Source of the DNA: Micromonospora parva
GTDB lineage: Bacteria; Actinomycetota; Actinomycetes; Mycobacteriales; Micromonosporaceae
Assembly: GCF_000718515.1 (NCBI RefSeq)
Contig: NZ_JNZS01000004.1
Span: 310,001 to 374,000 of the forward strand
Length of the DNA: 64,000 nucleotides
Direction of reading: 5' to 3'
A program made the position numbers and the translations under genes. The notes under the pieces are model-generated. The model was not told where the DNA came from, searched no databases, and was given only the letters and a program-made list of their open reading frames with translations. Every line of letters starts with the position of its first letter. Position 1 is the stretch's first letter. Shown here one piece after another: positions 41,299 to 49,239 of the stretch.

Positions 41299-42513
41299 TC
41301 AGGAGCCGGCGGCGGCGAGGCCGCGCAGGTGCGCGAGCGGCAGGTGCGGTGGCCGCCACTCCACGAACAGGGCGGTAGCGTCATCCTCCAGCTGGTCGTC
41401 CTGGTAGCCGACGACCGCGCGGACCAGCCGACGCATCGTCTCCGGGCTGGGCAGCCCGTCGTTGAGGGCGCGGTTGACGAAGTCGACGAGCCGGTCCAGT
41501 CCGAACTGCTCACCCTGCGCGCTGCGGGCGTCGGTGATGCCGTCGGTGTAGGCGAGCAGGCGGTCACCCGGGTGCAGATTCTCCACGTGCACTCGCGGTC
41601 GGCGAGCGGACAGGTGACCCAGCCCCAGCGGCAGAGCCGTCGGCCCCGGAAGTTCCCGGACGGCCTTGCCGTCACGCAGCAGCATGGCACCGGGATGCCC
41701 CGCGTTGATCATGCTGAGGTGGCCGGTCCGACGGTCCAACTCGATCAGCAACCCGGTGGCGAAGAAGTTCGGATGCTCGGACCGCACCCACCGGTCGATG
41801 CTGATCGCCGTGTCGACCAGGTCGAGGCCGCATCGACGGGCGTTGCGGTACGCGCTGACCACCAGCGAGGCGAGGGTGCTCGCCTTGATGCCGTGCCCGC
41901 AGGTGTCGAAGAGCCCGACGCTGAGCACGTCATCGTTCAACGCGTAGTCGAAGATGTCGCCGCCGACGTCGTAGCACGGTTCAAGGATGGCGGTGACCAC
42001 CAGGTCGTCGGTGGCGAAGGTCAGCGGTGGCAGCAGACCCCACACGATCTCGGCCGCGACCTGCATCGGCATCCGCCGCCGCATCCGCTCGACCACGTCA
42101 CCGTAGGACCGGCGGTTGACCAGGATCTGGGCGACGTTGACCGCCACCTCCAGGGCCGGGCCGTCCATCGTCTCGTCGGCGGCGGCCGGCGAGACGATCT
42201 CCAGTACGCCCATCCGCTCGCACCCGAGCAGCAGTGGCACCCACACCCGATCCGGACTGTCGGGCGCGCGCTGGATGTCGAGGGTGGTGAAGGCCCGGCC
42301 GGCGAGCGTCGTCTCGATCGGCAACTGGTCCCGGTCGAGACCCGCGCCGAGCAGCGGGACGAGGAGGGTCTGCTTGTAGTCGGCCAGATAGATCACGATC
42401 TCGCTGGCACTGATCATGGGCGCGGCCCGGGCCACCAGCCGCGACACCTCGTCCGGACCGCCCTGGGGCGCGTTGAGCTGCAACCAACGCACCACCTCGC
42501 CGACGTCGGCCAC
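41299..42513 (-). CDS. GAF-PP2C (SpoIIE/RsbU-type) serine phosphatase
   Basis: 404 aa from a GTG at 42513 with GGGGGAGG in front; the longer frame upstream is not protein-like. An N-terminal GAF-like sensor domain (about 35-165; VARAAPMISASEIVIYL, RVWVPLLLGCERMGVLEI) is followed by a PP2C phosphatase: LEPCYDVGGDIFDY, GLFDTCGHGIKAS, MINAGHPGAMLL, AYTDGITDAR and DDATALFVEW carry the metal-binding Asp residues. Such enzymes dephosphorylate anti-anti-sigma proteins and activate SigB-type sigma factors such as the neighbouring one. Confidence 0.91.
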   Translation of the reverse strand: MADVGEVVRWLQLNAPQGGPDEVSRLVARAAPMISASEIVIYLADYKQTLLVPLLGAGLDRDQLPIETTLAGRAFTTLDIQRAPDSPDRVWVPLLLGCERMGVLEIVSPAAADETMDGPALEVAVNVAQILVNRRSYGDVVERMRRRMPMQVAAEIVWGLLPPLTFATDDLVVTAILEPCYDVGGDIFDYALNDDVLSVGLFDTCGHGIKASTLASLVVSAYRNARRCGLDLVDTAISIDRWVRSEHPNFFATGLLIELDRRTGHLSMINAGHPGAMLLRDGKAVRELPGPTALPLGLGHLSARRPRVHVENLHPGDRLLAYTDGITDARSAQGEQFGLDRLVDFVNRALNDGLPSPETMRRLVRAVVGYQDDQLEDDATALFVEWRPPHLPLAHLRGLAAAGS

Positions 42514-42720
42514 GCTCCACCTCCCCCTGTCCTCCCCGATCGCAGGAGCACGTAGTGCGAGCGGTGAGGCTACCTCGCCCCGCCGCGGTTCTCGTCGGCC
42601 GATCGTCCGCGCCTGACCGGTGGCCCACCTTTCACCCCACCCGCCCCATCTATCTCGCTGGTTTTGCGTTTTTTGCGAAGTACTCGTGCAAAAGTCCGAT
42701 AAGCAAGACCCCTGTGGATG

Positions 42721-42742
42721 GTGCGGCCTCCAGCCGCCGCAC
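42721..42742. repeat. Hairpin in the leader of the wall-anchored protein gene
   Basis: GTGCGGC and GCCGCAC form a perfect 7-bp stem around 8 bases, 41 bases before the start codon. The 42514-42782 gap otherwise holds only an AT-richer patch at about 42650-42700 and no gene. Confidence 0.4.
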
Positions 42743-42782
42743 AACTGGCGTCTGGTGAGATGCCTTCGCGAAAGGGCACGTC

Positions 42783-43802
42783 GTGACAACCAAACTATTC
42801 AGCCATCCGGGACGCGCGGCCATGTCCGCACTGGCGGCCGTCGCCGCCAGCGGCACCGCCGTCGCCGTACTCATCTTCAGTGGTACCGGGGCGAGGGCCG
42901 CCGAAGCACCGGTCGACCTCGGCACGGCGGCGAACTTCTCCGTGCTGGCCGGCACCACGGTCACCAACACCGGGCCAACATTCCTCGCCCAGAGCCTCGG
43001 CGTCAGCCCCGGTAACACCGCGCCCGGCTTCCCGCCCGGCATCGTCGGCGGTGAAATCCACCTCGGCGACGCCGTCGCCCTGCAGGCCAAGAACGACCTG
43101 ACCACCGCCTACAACGACGCCGCCGGCCGGACTCCGTTCACCAACCTGCCGGCCGAGCTGGGCGGCACCACGCTGCTCCCCGGGGTCTATCGGATCGGTG
43201 CCGCGCAGCTCACCGGCACCCTGACGCTCGACAGTCAGGGTGACCCGGCGGCGGTGTTCATCTTCCAGATCGCCTCGACGCTCGTCACCGCGCCCAACAG
43301 CAGCGTCGTGTTCATCAACGGGTCCTCGCCCTGCAACGTCTACTGGCAGGTGGGCAGCTCGGCCACGCTCGACACCGGCACCCGGTTCATGGGCAACATC
43401 CTGGCCCAGACCTCGATCACCATGAACACCGGAGCCACCCTCCAGGGCCGGGCTCTGGCGCAGACCGGCGCCGTCACCCTCGACACCAACACCATCAACG
43501 CCCCCGTCTGCCTCCAGCCGACGGGAACGCCCACCCAGACACCAACCGGCACCCCGACCGGCCAGCCCACGGGCACGCCGACCGGCACACCGACCGGGCA
43601 GCCCACAGGTACGCCGACCGGGCAGCCCACGGTCACACCGACCGGGCAGCCCACGGCGCGGCCCACCCGCACAGCGCTGCCCGTGACCGGCAGCAGCGGC
43701 GGTGAAGCCCTGCTGCCCGTCCTGACCGGCATCGGCAGCGTCGCCGTCGCCACCGGCGCGGCCCTGCTGTTCCTCTACCGACGCCGCAGGTCTGAGTCCT
43801 GA
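42783..43802 (+). CDS. DUF3494 (ice-binding-like) surface protein with LPXTG-type anchor
   Basis: 339 aa from GTG. Signal peptide to about residue 39 (AAVAASGTAVAVLIFSGTGARA). The DUF3494 beta-solenoid runs about 44-235: VDLGTAANFSVLAGTTVTNTG, GDAVALQAKNDLTTAY, LLPGVYRIGAAQLTGTLTL, NVYWQVGSSATLDTGTRFMG, GRALAQTGAVTLDTNTI. A repetitive TPTGQPTG linker follows, then LPVTG, a membrane helix and a basic RRRR tail, the sortase pattern. Family members bind ice or act as adhesins; in an actinomycete an adhesin or surface role is more likely. Confidence 0.88.
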   Translation: MTTKLFSHPGRAAMSALAAVAASGTAVAVLIFSGTGARAAEAPVDLGTAANFSVLAGTTVTNTGPTFLAQSLGVSPGNTAPGFPPGIVGGEIHLGDAVALQAKNDLTTAYNDAAGRTPFTNLPAELGGTTLLPGVYRIGAAQLTGTLTLDSQGDPAAVFIFQIASTLVTAPNSSVVFINGSSPCNVYWQVGSSATLDTGTRFMGNILAQTSITMNTGATLQGRALAQTGAVTLDTNTINAPVCLQPTGTPTQTPTGTPTGQPTGTPTGTPTGQPTGTPTGQPTVTPTGQPTARPTRTALPVTGSSGGEALLPVLTGIGSVAVATGAALLFLYRRRRSES

Positions 43803-43809
43803 CCGATGC

Positions 43810-43843
43810 GCCCCGGCGGCGGTGACTCACCCGCCGCCGGGGC
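43810..43843. terminator. Bidirectional terminator between convergent genes
   Basis: Perfect 13-bp stem GCCCCGGCGGCGG / CCGCCGCCGGGGC around an 8-base loop, between the surface protein stop and the GH130-like stop. Confidence 0.82.
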
Positions 43844-43857
43844 AGCACCACCGGTGC

Positions 43858-45348
43858 TCATCCGTGCCGGTTGCCTGATGGTGGGGCCTCGACCATCGCG
43901 CTGAGGAGCGCGGACAGCGGCACGGCGGCGAATCCCACCCGCGCGTCACTCGCGCCGTACGGCACCCACAGCTCACCGTCGTGCACGAGCGCGCCGCAGG
44001 AGTAGACGACGTTCGGCACGTACCCGTCCCGGTCGTCCTCGTCGGGTGCGAGAAGCGCGCCGGGCAGGTGGGCGACGACCCGCTCCGGGGTGTGCAGGTC
44101 GAGCAGGAGCGCACCGATGGCGTACCGACGCATCGGCCCGACACCGTGGGTGAGCACGAGCCAGCCGACGTCGGTCTCGATCGGTGATCCGCAGTTGCCG
44201 ACCTGGATCAACTCCCAGCTCTCGCCCGGTGCGTGCAGCGGGGTCGGTGCCTGCCAGCGGTGCTCGCCGTCCAGAGCGGTCAGGCCGATGGTCTCGCCGT
44301 CGGCACGGCACAGTGCCAGGTGCCGACCGCCGACGGTGCGCGGGAACAGCGCCAGCCCCTTGTTCCGGGCACCCGGCCCGCGCATCGGAGTCATCTCGAA
44401 CCGGCGCAGGTCGTCGCTGGCCAGCGCGCGGGTGGCGATGGTCCGGCCGTCGTAGGCGGTGTAGGTGGCCCGGTACACCGGCCCGGATTCGTCGACGAAG
44501 CGGACGAACCGGGCGTCCTCCATGCCGTTGCTCTCCGCCGGGGTGGCTGGCCACAGCACCCGTTGGTGCAGGACCGTGTCCGCGGGGAAGGCCGTGGCGT
44601 AGCTACCGGCGTTGGTACGACGCAGTTGTTCGACGGTCCCCAACCCGGTGCTGCGGGAGAGCAGATCCGGTGGCAGGTTGCCGAGCACCCGCTCGAAGGC
44701 GACCTCGTCGTACCACTCGGGCAACGCGTCCAGCACCGTGGCTGCGACCTCGTTGTCGCAGTCCTTCTCGGCCAGGCCGGCAACGAGCAGGTCTCGGCGG
44801 TACCGTACGCCCGTCCGTTGCCCGACGGCCAACGGCCCGGTCCGATCGGCGATCGTGAGCCGGTCCCCCGGTCCGACGATCGCGGAGGCGAAACCGATCG
44901 AGGACACGTGGCCCTCCCCGATCTGGCGCAGGCTGATGGCGACGCGCAGCTGCCCGGGGCCGAGATCGGTCTGGTCCGGGTGGGCCACCATCGATGGGTT
45001 GCACAGGGCGGCGGCCTCGACGGCGTACTCGTGGCTGAAGTAGGCGCCCACCAGCAGCCGGCTGTTCGGCGAGAGGTCGCGGGCCTGCGCGGCGCGGTGC
45101 CGGACCAGGTCGTAGTGGTGGTGGAAGGTGCCGGCCAGGTCGCGGTGCCGGGCGCCGAACCGGTCGAGGGTGTCCCGCAGCAGCCGGGCGGTCTCCTCGT
45201 CGTCGAGGTGCGCGACCCGGTCGATGAGCGCCTGCGCGCGGGTCCGTACCACAGCGGCGTCCTCGCCCGGGACGAAGAGCTTGACGATGACGCGGCGTGG
45301 GTCCGGGGTGAGGGTGACGTCCTGCCGGACGGCCAGACTCCGGGTCAC
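43858..45348 (-). CDS. GH130-like glycoside phosphorylase/hydrolase
   Basis: 496 aa from GTG at 45348 (GTGA overlap). A helical N-terminal part (residues 1-130, LSPNSRLLVGAYFSHEYAVEAAALCNPSMV) is followed by a five-bladed beta-propeller related to GH130: SNGMEDARFVRFV carries the conserved Glu-Asp, then TYTAYDGRTIATRAL, ARNKGLALFPRTVGGRHLAL, GNCGSPIETDVGWLVLTHGVGPMRRYAIGALLLDL. GH130 enzymes phosphorolyse or hydrolyse beta-mannosides. The order glycosyltransferases-barrel protein-GH130 suggests assembly and turnover of one saccharide. Last gene of the operon. Confidence 0.85.
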   Translation of the reverse strand: MTRSLAVRQDVTLTPDPRRVIVKLFVPGEDAAVVRTRAQALIDRVAHLDDEETARLLRDTLDRFGARHRDLAGTFHHHYDLVRHRAAQARDLSPNSRLLVGAYFSHEYAVEAAALCNPSMVAHPDQTDLGPGQLRVAISLRQIGEGHVSSIGFASAIVGPGDRLTIADRTGPLAVGQRTGVRYRRDLLVAGLAEKDCDNEVAATVLDALPEWYDEVAFERVLGNLPPDLLSRSTGLGTVEQLRRTNAGSYATAFPADTVLHQRVLWPATPAESNGMEDARFVRFVDESGPVYRATYTAYDGRTIATRALASDDLRRFEMTPMRGPGARNKGLALFPRTVGGRHLALCRADGETIGLTALDGEHRWQAPTPLHAPGESWELIQVGNCGSPIETDVGWLVLTHGVGPMRRYAIGALLLDLHTPERVVAHLPGALLAPDEDDRDGYVPNVVYSCGALVHDGELWVPYGASDARVGFAAVPLSALLSAMVEAPPSGNRHG

Positions 45349-46397
45349 GACCACCGCCGGGCGTGCTGCAGGGTGGAGACGAGCGCGAGGGTGGACTCGG
45401 CACCCTGGTTGAGGTTGGGCCCGTGCGAGGTCAGCCCGTCGTAGCCACCGCCGGTCGCGGGATCCCACATCGGCGTGCCGAGGTCGTTGTCGCCGAGGAA
45501 CCACCCGACCGCCTGCCGCACCCCGTCGTCCCACACCGGGTCGCCGGTGACCACGGCCGCCGTGGCGCAGGCGTCGGCGAAGGCGGCGACCTCGATCGGC
45601 TGCTGGTCGTGGTGCAGCCGTACGGCGCCGCGCCGCCAGCCCCCGGCGGGTACGACAGACAGCCGGCCATCGCGGAGCTGGACATCGCGCAGCCAGGTCA
45701 ACATGCGCAGGCCGTCGTCGAGGGGCGGGCCACCCTCGCGAAGCTGACTCGCGGCGATGACCACTTCGGCGAGGGCGGCGTTGGCGTACGTCAGCTCCTG
45801 CCGGGGCCACGGCCACCCGCGATCGGGGGCCGGCGGGCCGATCGTGCTGGCCGCGTCCGCCAGCAGGGACGCGGCGGCGACGTGGCCGGGGTGACGACGA
45901 AGCACCTCGGCCGCGCCCAGACCGGCGAAGGCCATCGTGTGCGGGGCCTTCGTCCGCCGGGTGGCGCCCCGGCTGAAGGCGACAAGCGCCTCCTCGCGTA
46001 CCCATGCGGCGGGGCTGCGGGCGACGGCCGTGCCCAGGCCCCACAGAGCTCGACCCCACCAGTCGCCGAGCCCTGGTTCGTCGACCCAACGCCGGTCGTG
46101 CCCGAGCCGGTTGCGGAACGCGCCGCCGTCGTCCTGCGCGTGGGTCAGGAACGCGAGGTACCGCTCCGCCAGCCGGAGCAGTTCCTCGCTCGGCTCCGGC
46201 TCACGGCTGACGACCACCAGGCCACGCGCCACGTCGTCGGTGCAGTAACCATGCTCACGCCGGACGATGGCGTGCCGTGCGTGCTCGAACAGACCGGTGT
46301 CGTCGCTCAGCCGAGCCAGGTGCGCGAAGCTCGGCGCGGGTGCCGTCACCCAGCGCCCAACCGTCGAGGTCCGGGGGCGCCCGGTGGTCGCCGTCAC
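45345..46397 (-). CDS. (alpha/alpha)-barrel glycosidase-like protein
   Basis: 350 aa, GTG start overlapping the glycosyltransferase stop (GTGA). Helical repeats typical of six-hairpin glycosidases: FAHLARLSDDTGLFEHARHAIV, HGYCTDDVARGLVVV, GGAFRNRLGHDRRWVDEPGLGDWWGRALWGLGTAVA, LTYANAALAEVVIAA and GGYDGLTSHGPNLNQGAESTLALV. The last stretch, with the Glu in QGAEST, is likely near the active site. Often annotated as glycosyltransferase-associated; true activity unknown. No signal peptide, so cytoplasmic like its operon partners. Confidence 0.75.
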   Translation of the reverse strand: MTATTGRPRTSTVGRWVTAPAPSFAHLARLSDDTGLFEHARHAIVRREHGYCTDDVARGLVVVSREPEPSEELLRLAERYLAFLTHAQDDGGAFRNRLGHDRRWVDEPGLGDWWGRALWGLGTAVARSPAAWVREEALVAFSRGATRRTKAPHTMAFAGLGAAEVLRRHPGHVAAASLLADAASTIGPPAPDRGWPWPRQELTYANAALAEVVIAASQLREGGPPLDDGLRMLTWLRDVQLRDGRLSVVPAGGWRRGAVRLHHDQQPIEVAAFADACATAAVVTGDPVWDDGVRQAVGWFLGDNDLGTPMWDPATGGGYDGLTSHGPNLNQGAESTLALVSTLQHARRWS

Positions 46398-47530
46398 GCC
46401 GGCACGGCGCTGACGGCGGGAGAGCGGGCCTCGACGAGCTCGTCGGCGAGGGCGCCGTAGCGGGCCGCTACCGCAGGCCAACGCAGGTGCGCGGCCAGCG
46501 GACGCACCCGCCCGGCCAACCGGGCGGCCAGGCCCGGTTCGATCAGGACCCGTCGGATCGCCTTGGCCAGTGCCGCCGGGTTCTGGTGGGGTACGACCAG
46601 ACCGGGCCCACCGGTCAGCAGTTCGACGGCGTGCGGGAACGCCGTCGCCACGACGGGCACCCCGGCGGCCACCGCTTCGATGAGTACGCCGGAGGTGACC
46701 TGTTCGCGGGAGTCGTAGGGCAGGACGACCACGTCCGCGGAGCGGATCAGGCGGCCCAGCGCCTCCTGGTCGTGGTAGACGTCCTGGTAGTCGACGGCGT
46801 GCGCGACGCCCAGCTGGGCACCGAGCTGGTGCAGCCCCGCCCGGTACGCCTCACCGTGGTGCTCGATCACCTTCGGGTGGGTCCGCCCGGCCACCGTGTA
46901 GGTCGGAGTCGGTTCCAGGTCCTGCAACCGCGCGAGGGCCCGCAACGACCACTCGATGCCCTTGCCCGGCCCGAGCAGACCCCAGGTCAGCAGGTGCGGG
47001 CGGGTACGCCTGTCGACGGGTACACCGGCAAGCTCGGCCGCGCCGTGCGGAATCACCGTCACCTTGCCCGCCGGCACGGCGTACCCGACGAGCAGCCGGT
47101 CGCGGGCTGTGTCGGTCATCGTGACCACCGCTCCGGCGGTCGCCACGATCTGCTCCAACAGGGATTTCTGCCGAGCCGAGGGCTGACGGAGCACGGTGTG
47201 CAGAACCACGATGCTCGGCACGCTCAGCCGCCGCAGCAACGGCAGGACCTCCTCGCCGTCGGCGCCGGGGTAGATGCCGTACTCGTGCTGGACGATCGCC
47301 ACGTCGTACGCGTTCAGCGCGGCCGCCGCCTCCCGCCAGCCGGCCGGGTCACGCGCCGACCAGGTGTGCACCACCCCGGGCGCGGGCCGCTGGTCGTCGC
47401 CGTGATCGGTGACGCGGACGATGCCACCAAGGGTGCCGTCGGCAGTCAGCTGAGCGGCGAGGGACGCGTTGAAGGTGGCCAGTCCGCACCGGGTCGGTGG
47501 GTGGGTGCTGAGGAATCCGTAGCTGGGCAT
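46394..47530 (-). CDS. GT4-family glycosyltransferase
   Basis: 378 aa, GT-B fold. N-terminal acceptor half begins GFLSTHPPTRCGLATFNASL and has VAIVQHEYGIYPG and VVLHTVLRQPS. The donor half has VIPHGAAE, LLTWGLLGPGKGIEWSLRAL, ADVVVLPYDSREQVTSGVLIEAVAAGVPVVAT with the usual Glu for the nucleotide sugar. ATG at 47530 is preceded by GGAAGG. It follows the other GT4 gene after 116 bases in the same direction. Probably adds a hexose (mannose is suggested by the GH130 partner, inferred). Confidence 0.88.
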   Translation of the reverse strand: MPSYGFLSTHPPTRCGLATFNASLAAQLTADGTLGGIVRVTDHGDDQRPAPGVVHTWSARDPAGWREAAAALNAYDVAIVQHEYGIYPGADGEEVLPLLRRLSVPSIVVLHTVLRQPSARQKSLLEQIVATAGAVVTMTDTARDRLLVGYAVPAGKVTVIPHGAAELAGVPVDRRTRPHLLTWGLLGPGKGIEWSLRALARLQDLEPTPTYTVAGRTHPKVIEHHGEAYRAGLHQLGAQLGVAHAVDYQDVYHDQEALGRLIRSADVVVLPYDSREQVTSGVLIEAVAAGVPVVATAFPHAVELLTGGPGLVVPHQNPAALAKAIRRVLIEPGLAARLAGRVRPLAAHLRWPAVAARYGALADELVEARSPAVSAVPA

Positions 47531-47646
47531 GTACGTCGGGCCTTCCGGTAGTCGGCCACCGCAGGAGTACGCGGTGAGCCTCACGCGGGAACGGCGCACG
47601 CCGGTCAGCGTGTGTGACCGGCGGAACGGAGAGCGGTGCGGCTCAG

Positions 47647-48651
47647 TCAGGTGAGGAGGAGCTTGTCGTAGACGGCGAGATAGTCGGTGACCATCCGTTC
47701 CGCGCTGAAGCGCTCCAGAGCCCGCGCCCGACACTTCACCCGGTCGAGGTCGGCAGCCTGGCTGATCGCCTCGACGGCCTGGTCGACGGTGGAGACGAGG
47801 AGACCCGTCACTCCCTCGTCGACGACCTCGGGCATGGACCCCCGCCGATAGGCGACGACCGGCGTGCCACAGACCATCGATTCCACCACCGACAGCCCGA
47901 ACGGCTCGTCGAAGGCGATCGGGTGCAACAGCGCGGTGCTGCCACCCAGCACCTCGGCACGCCGTCGCGGGCCCACCGACCCGAGGAAGACGACCTGGTC
48001 GCCGTCGATGTGCGGGGCGACCTCTTCGGCGAAGTACCGCTCGTCCTGCACGATCCCGCAAATCGTCAGGGTTCGGCCGGCGCGGCGGGCGATCTCGATC
48101 GCGGTGTGGGTGCCCTTGTCCCTGTGGATCCGGCCGAAGGCGGCCAGCCCAGGACCGGCCTCGCTGGTGAACGGCAGGCCGGCGACGTCGACGCCGTGAT
48201 ACACAGTGGCCACGTAGTCGAGCTCCGGCGCCCGGTCGGCGTCGGAGATCGACACGTACGACGAGCGGGCGCGGCCATAGGCGGGCAGGATCCCCGCCCC
48301 GGAGAAGCCGTGCACTGTGGTCAGCAGCGGCGCGCGGCAGTGTTCCGCGAACGCCAGCGGCAGCCAGTCCAGGTGACTGTGCACCACGTCGAACTGCGCC
48401 GAACGGGCCATCGCGTGGGAGACGTGCATCGCCTCCCACACCCGACCGTCCAGGTCCGGGTCGTCCGCGTACCCCCGTGGGCAGACGCCGTCGAGCTGGG
48501 CGGAGGTGACGGAGTCCAGTGTCGCGAAGAGCGTCACGTCGATCCCGCGCCTGACCAGCCCCTCGGCGAGCAGGCCGGTCACCTGCTCCCACGGGCCGTA
48601 GTGGTGCGGGGGCGTACGCCAGGCGACCGGTCCGAGCAGCGCAATCCTCAA
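47647..48651 (-). CDS. GT4-family glycosyltransferase
   Basis: 334 aa from a TTG at 48651 overlapping the small gene's stop (TTGA). GT-B fold: MRIALLGPVAWRTPPHHYGPWE, DVVHSHLDWLPLAFAEH, TVHGFSGAG, VYHGVDV, LAAFGRIHRDKGTHTAIEIAR, FLGSVGPRRRAEVLGGSTALLHPIAFDEPFGLSVVESMVCGTPVVAY. The EPFGLSVVE motif is the donor-binding signature of GT4. Similar to mannosyl- or glucosyl-transferases of compatible solute or capsule pathways. The upstream 57-aa protein is translationally coupled to it. Confidence 0.88.
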   Translation of the reverse strand: MRIALLGPVAWRTPPHHYGPWEQVTGLLAEGLVRRGIDVTLFATLDSVTSAQLDGVCPRGYADDPDLDGRVWEAMHVSHAMARSAQFDVVHSHLDWLPLAFAEHCRAPLLTTVHGFSGAGILPAYGRARSSYVSISDADRAPELDYVATVYHGVDVAGLPFTSEAGPGLAAFGRIHRDKGTHTAIEIARRAGRTLTICGIVQDERYFAEEVAPHIDGDQVVFLGSVGPRRRAEVLGGSTALLHPIAFDEPFGLSVVESMVCGTPVVAYRRGSMPEVVDEGVTGLLVSTVDQAVEAISQAADLDRVKCRARALERFSAERMVTDYLAVYDKLLLT

Positions 48652-48821
48652 GGGGAGGACGCGTCGACGAGATCAGCTGGGTTGAGGTTCAGGGTGGCGA
48701 GCAGCCCGGTGTGCTTGGCCGGGTCGACGCGCTCCGGCAGCTCGCGCTCGACCCAGTCGGCCCGTGCCTGCTGCCCCCGGTCGCGAAGTGCGGTGACGAT
48801 CCTGTCTCTGGCGATCCTCAT
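48648..48821 (-). CDS. 57-aa conserved-looking small protein heading the glycosyltransferase operon
   Basis: Small gene below the usual length cut-offs. It begins MRIARDRIVTALRDRGQQAR, continues ADWVERELPERVDP and ends with LLATLNLNPADLVDASSP. GGGGAG lies 7 bases ahead of the ATG at 48821, and its TGA overlaps the TTG of the glycosyltransferase gene, showing translational coupling. Predicted as two amphipathic helices with a charged surface. Function unknown; a regulator or partner of the glycosyltransferase is possible. The ribosome site, coupling and sensible composition make it a likely real gene. Confidence 0.72.
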   Translation of the reverse strand: MRIARDRIVTALRDRGQQARADWVERELPERVDPAKHTGLLATLNLNPADLVDASSP

Positions 48822-49239
48822 CTGGTGCTCCCCTGGTTGAGGTGTTTAAAACGATCATTCGCACGGACAGTGGTGTGCACGCGCGGTCGGATCCGGACCA
48901 CCAACCGTTCCAACCGCGACGACGGGCGGAACCGACGGCCGGGATGTGGTCGGCGATCGGTCAACACGACCAGCGAGTCGCGGCGACGGGGATGACGTTC
49001 GGTAACGCCCCTGATGGGCTGGTGGCGACGGCGTCTGACGGCCACCGGGGCCCCGGGCGACATGTCCACCGTACGCCTCGTGACGTGGGGCTGCACACGC
49101 ACGGGCAGTCGGGGCGCTCGGAAGGTGCCACCCGGCGGGATGGATCCGGCACCTCAAGGAGGCTGTCCCAGCGGCTTTGCCCGAGTTACTGCCGGAATCT
49201 CACTAGCATGAGGGTCCGGAGCACGTAGGCGGGCACCTG
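48822..49239. other. Intergenic region without a recognisable gene
   Basis: 418 bases between divergent genes. Short open frames here have poor codon bias and no ribosome sites. An AT-rich patch TGTTTAAAACGATCATT at about 48842-48858 probably marks the promoter of the left-reading glycan operon. Nothing else is assigned. Confidence 0.5.

Noticed and set aside
42650..42782. Possible cyclic-dinucleotide riboswitch in the leader of the surface protein
   Set aside because: GCAAA-like strings and a hairpin are present, but the conserved cores of c-di-GMP or c-di-AMP riboswitches are not.
43530..43670. CRISPR-like or tandem DNA repeats
   Set aside because: The repeats encode the TPTGQP stalk of the surface protein and have no regular spacers.
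48842..49228. 128-codon open frame between the glycan operon and LtrA
   Set aside because: No ribosome site, poor codon bias and no recognisable sequence.
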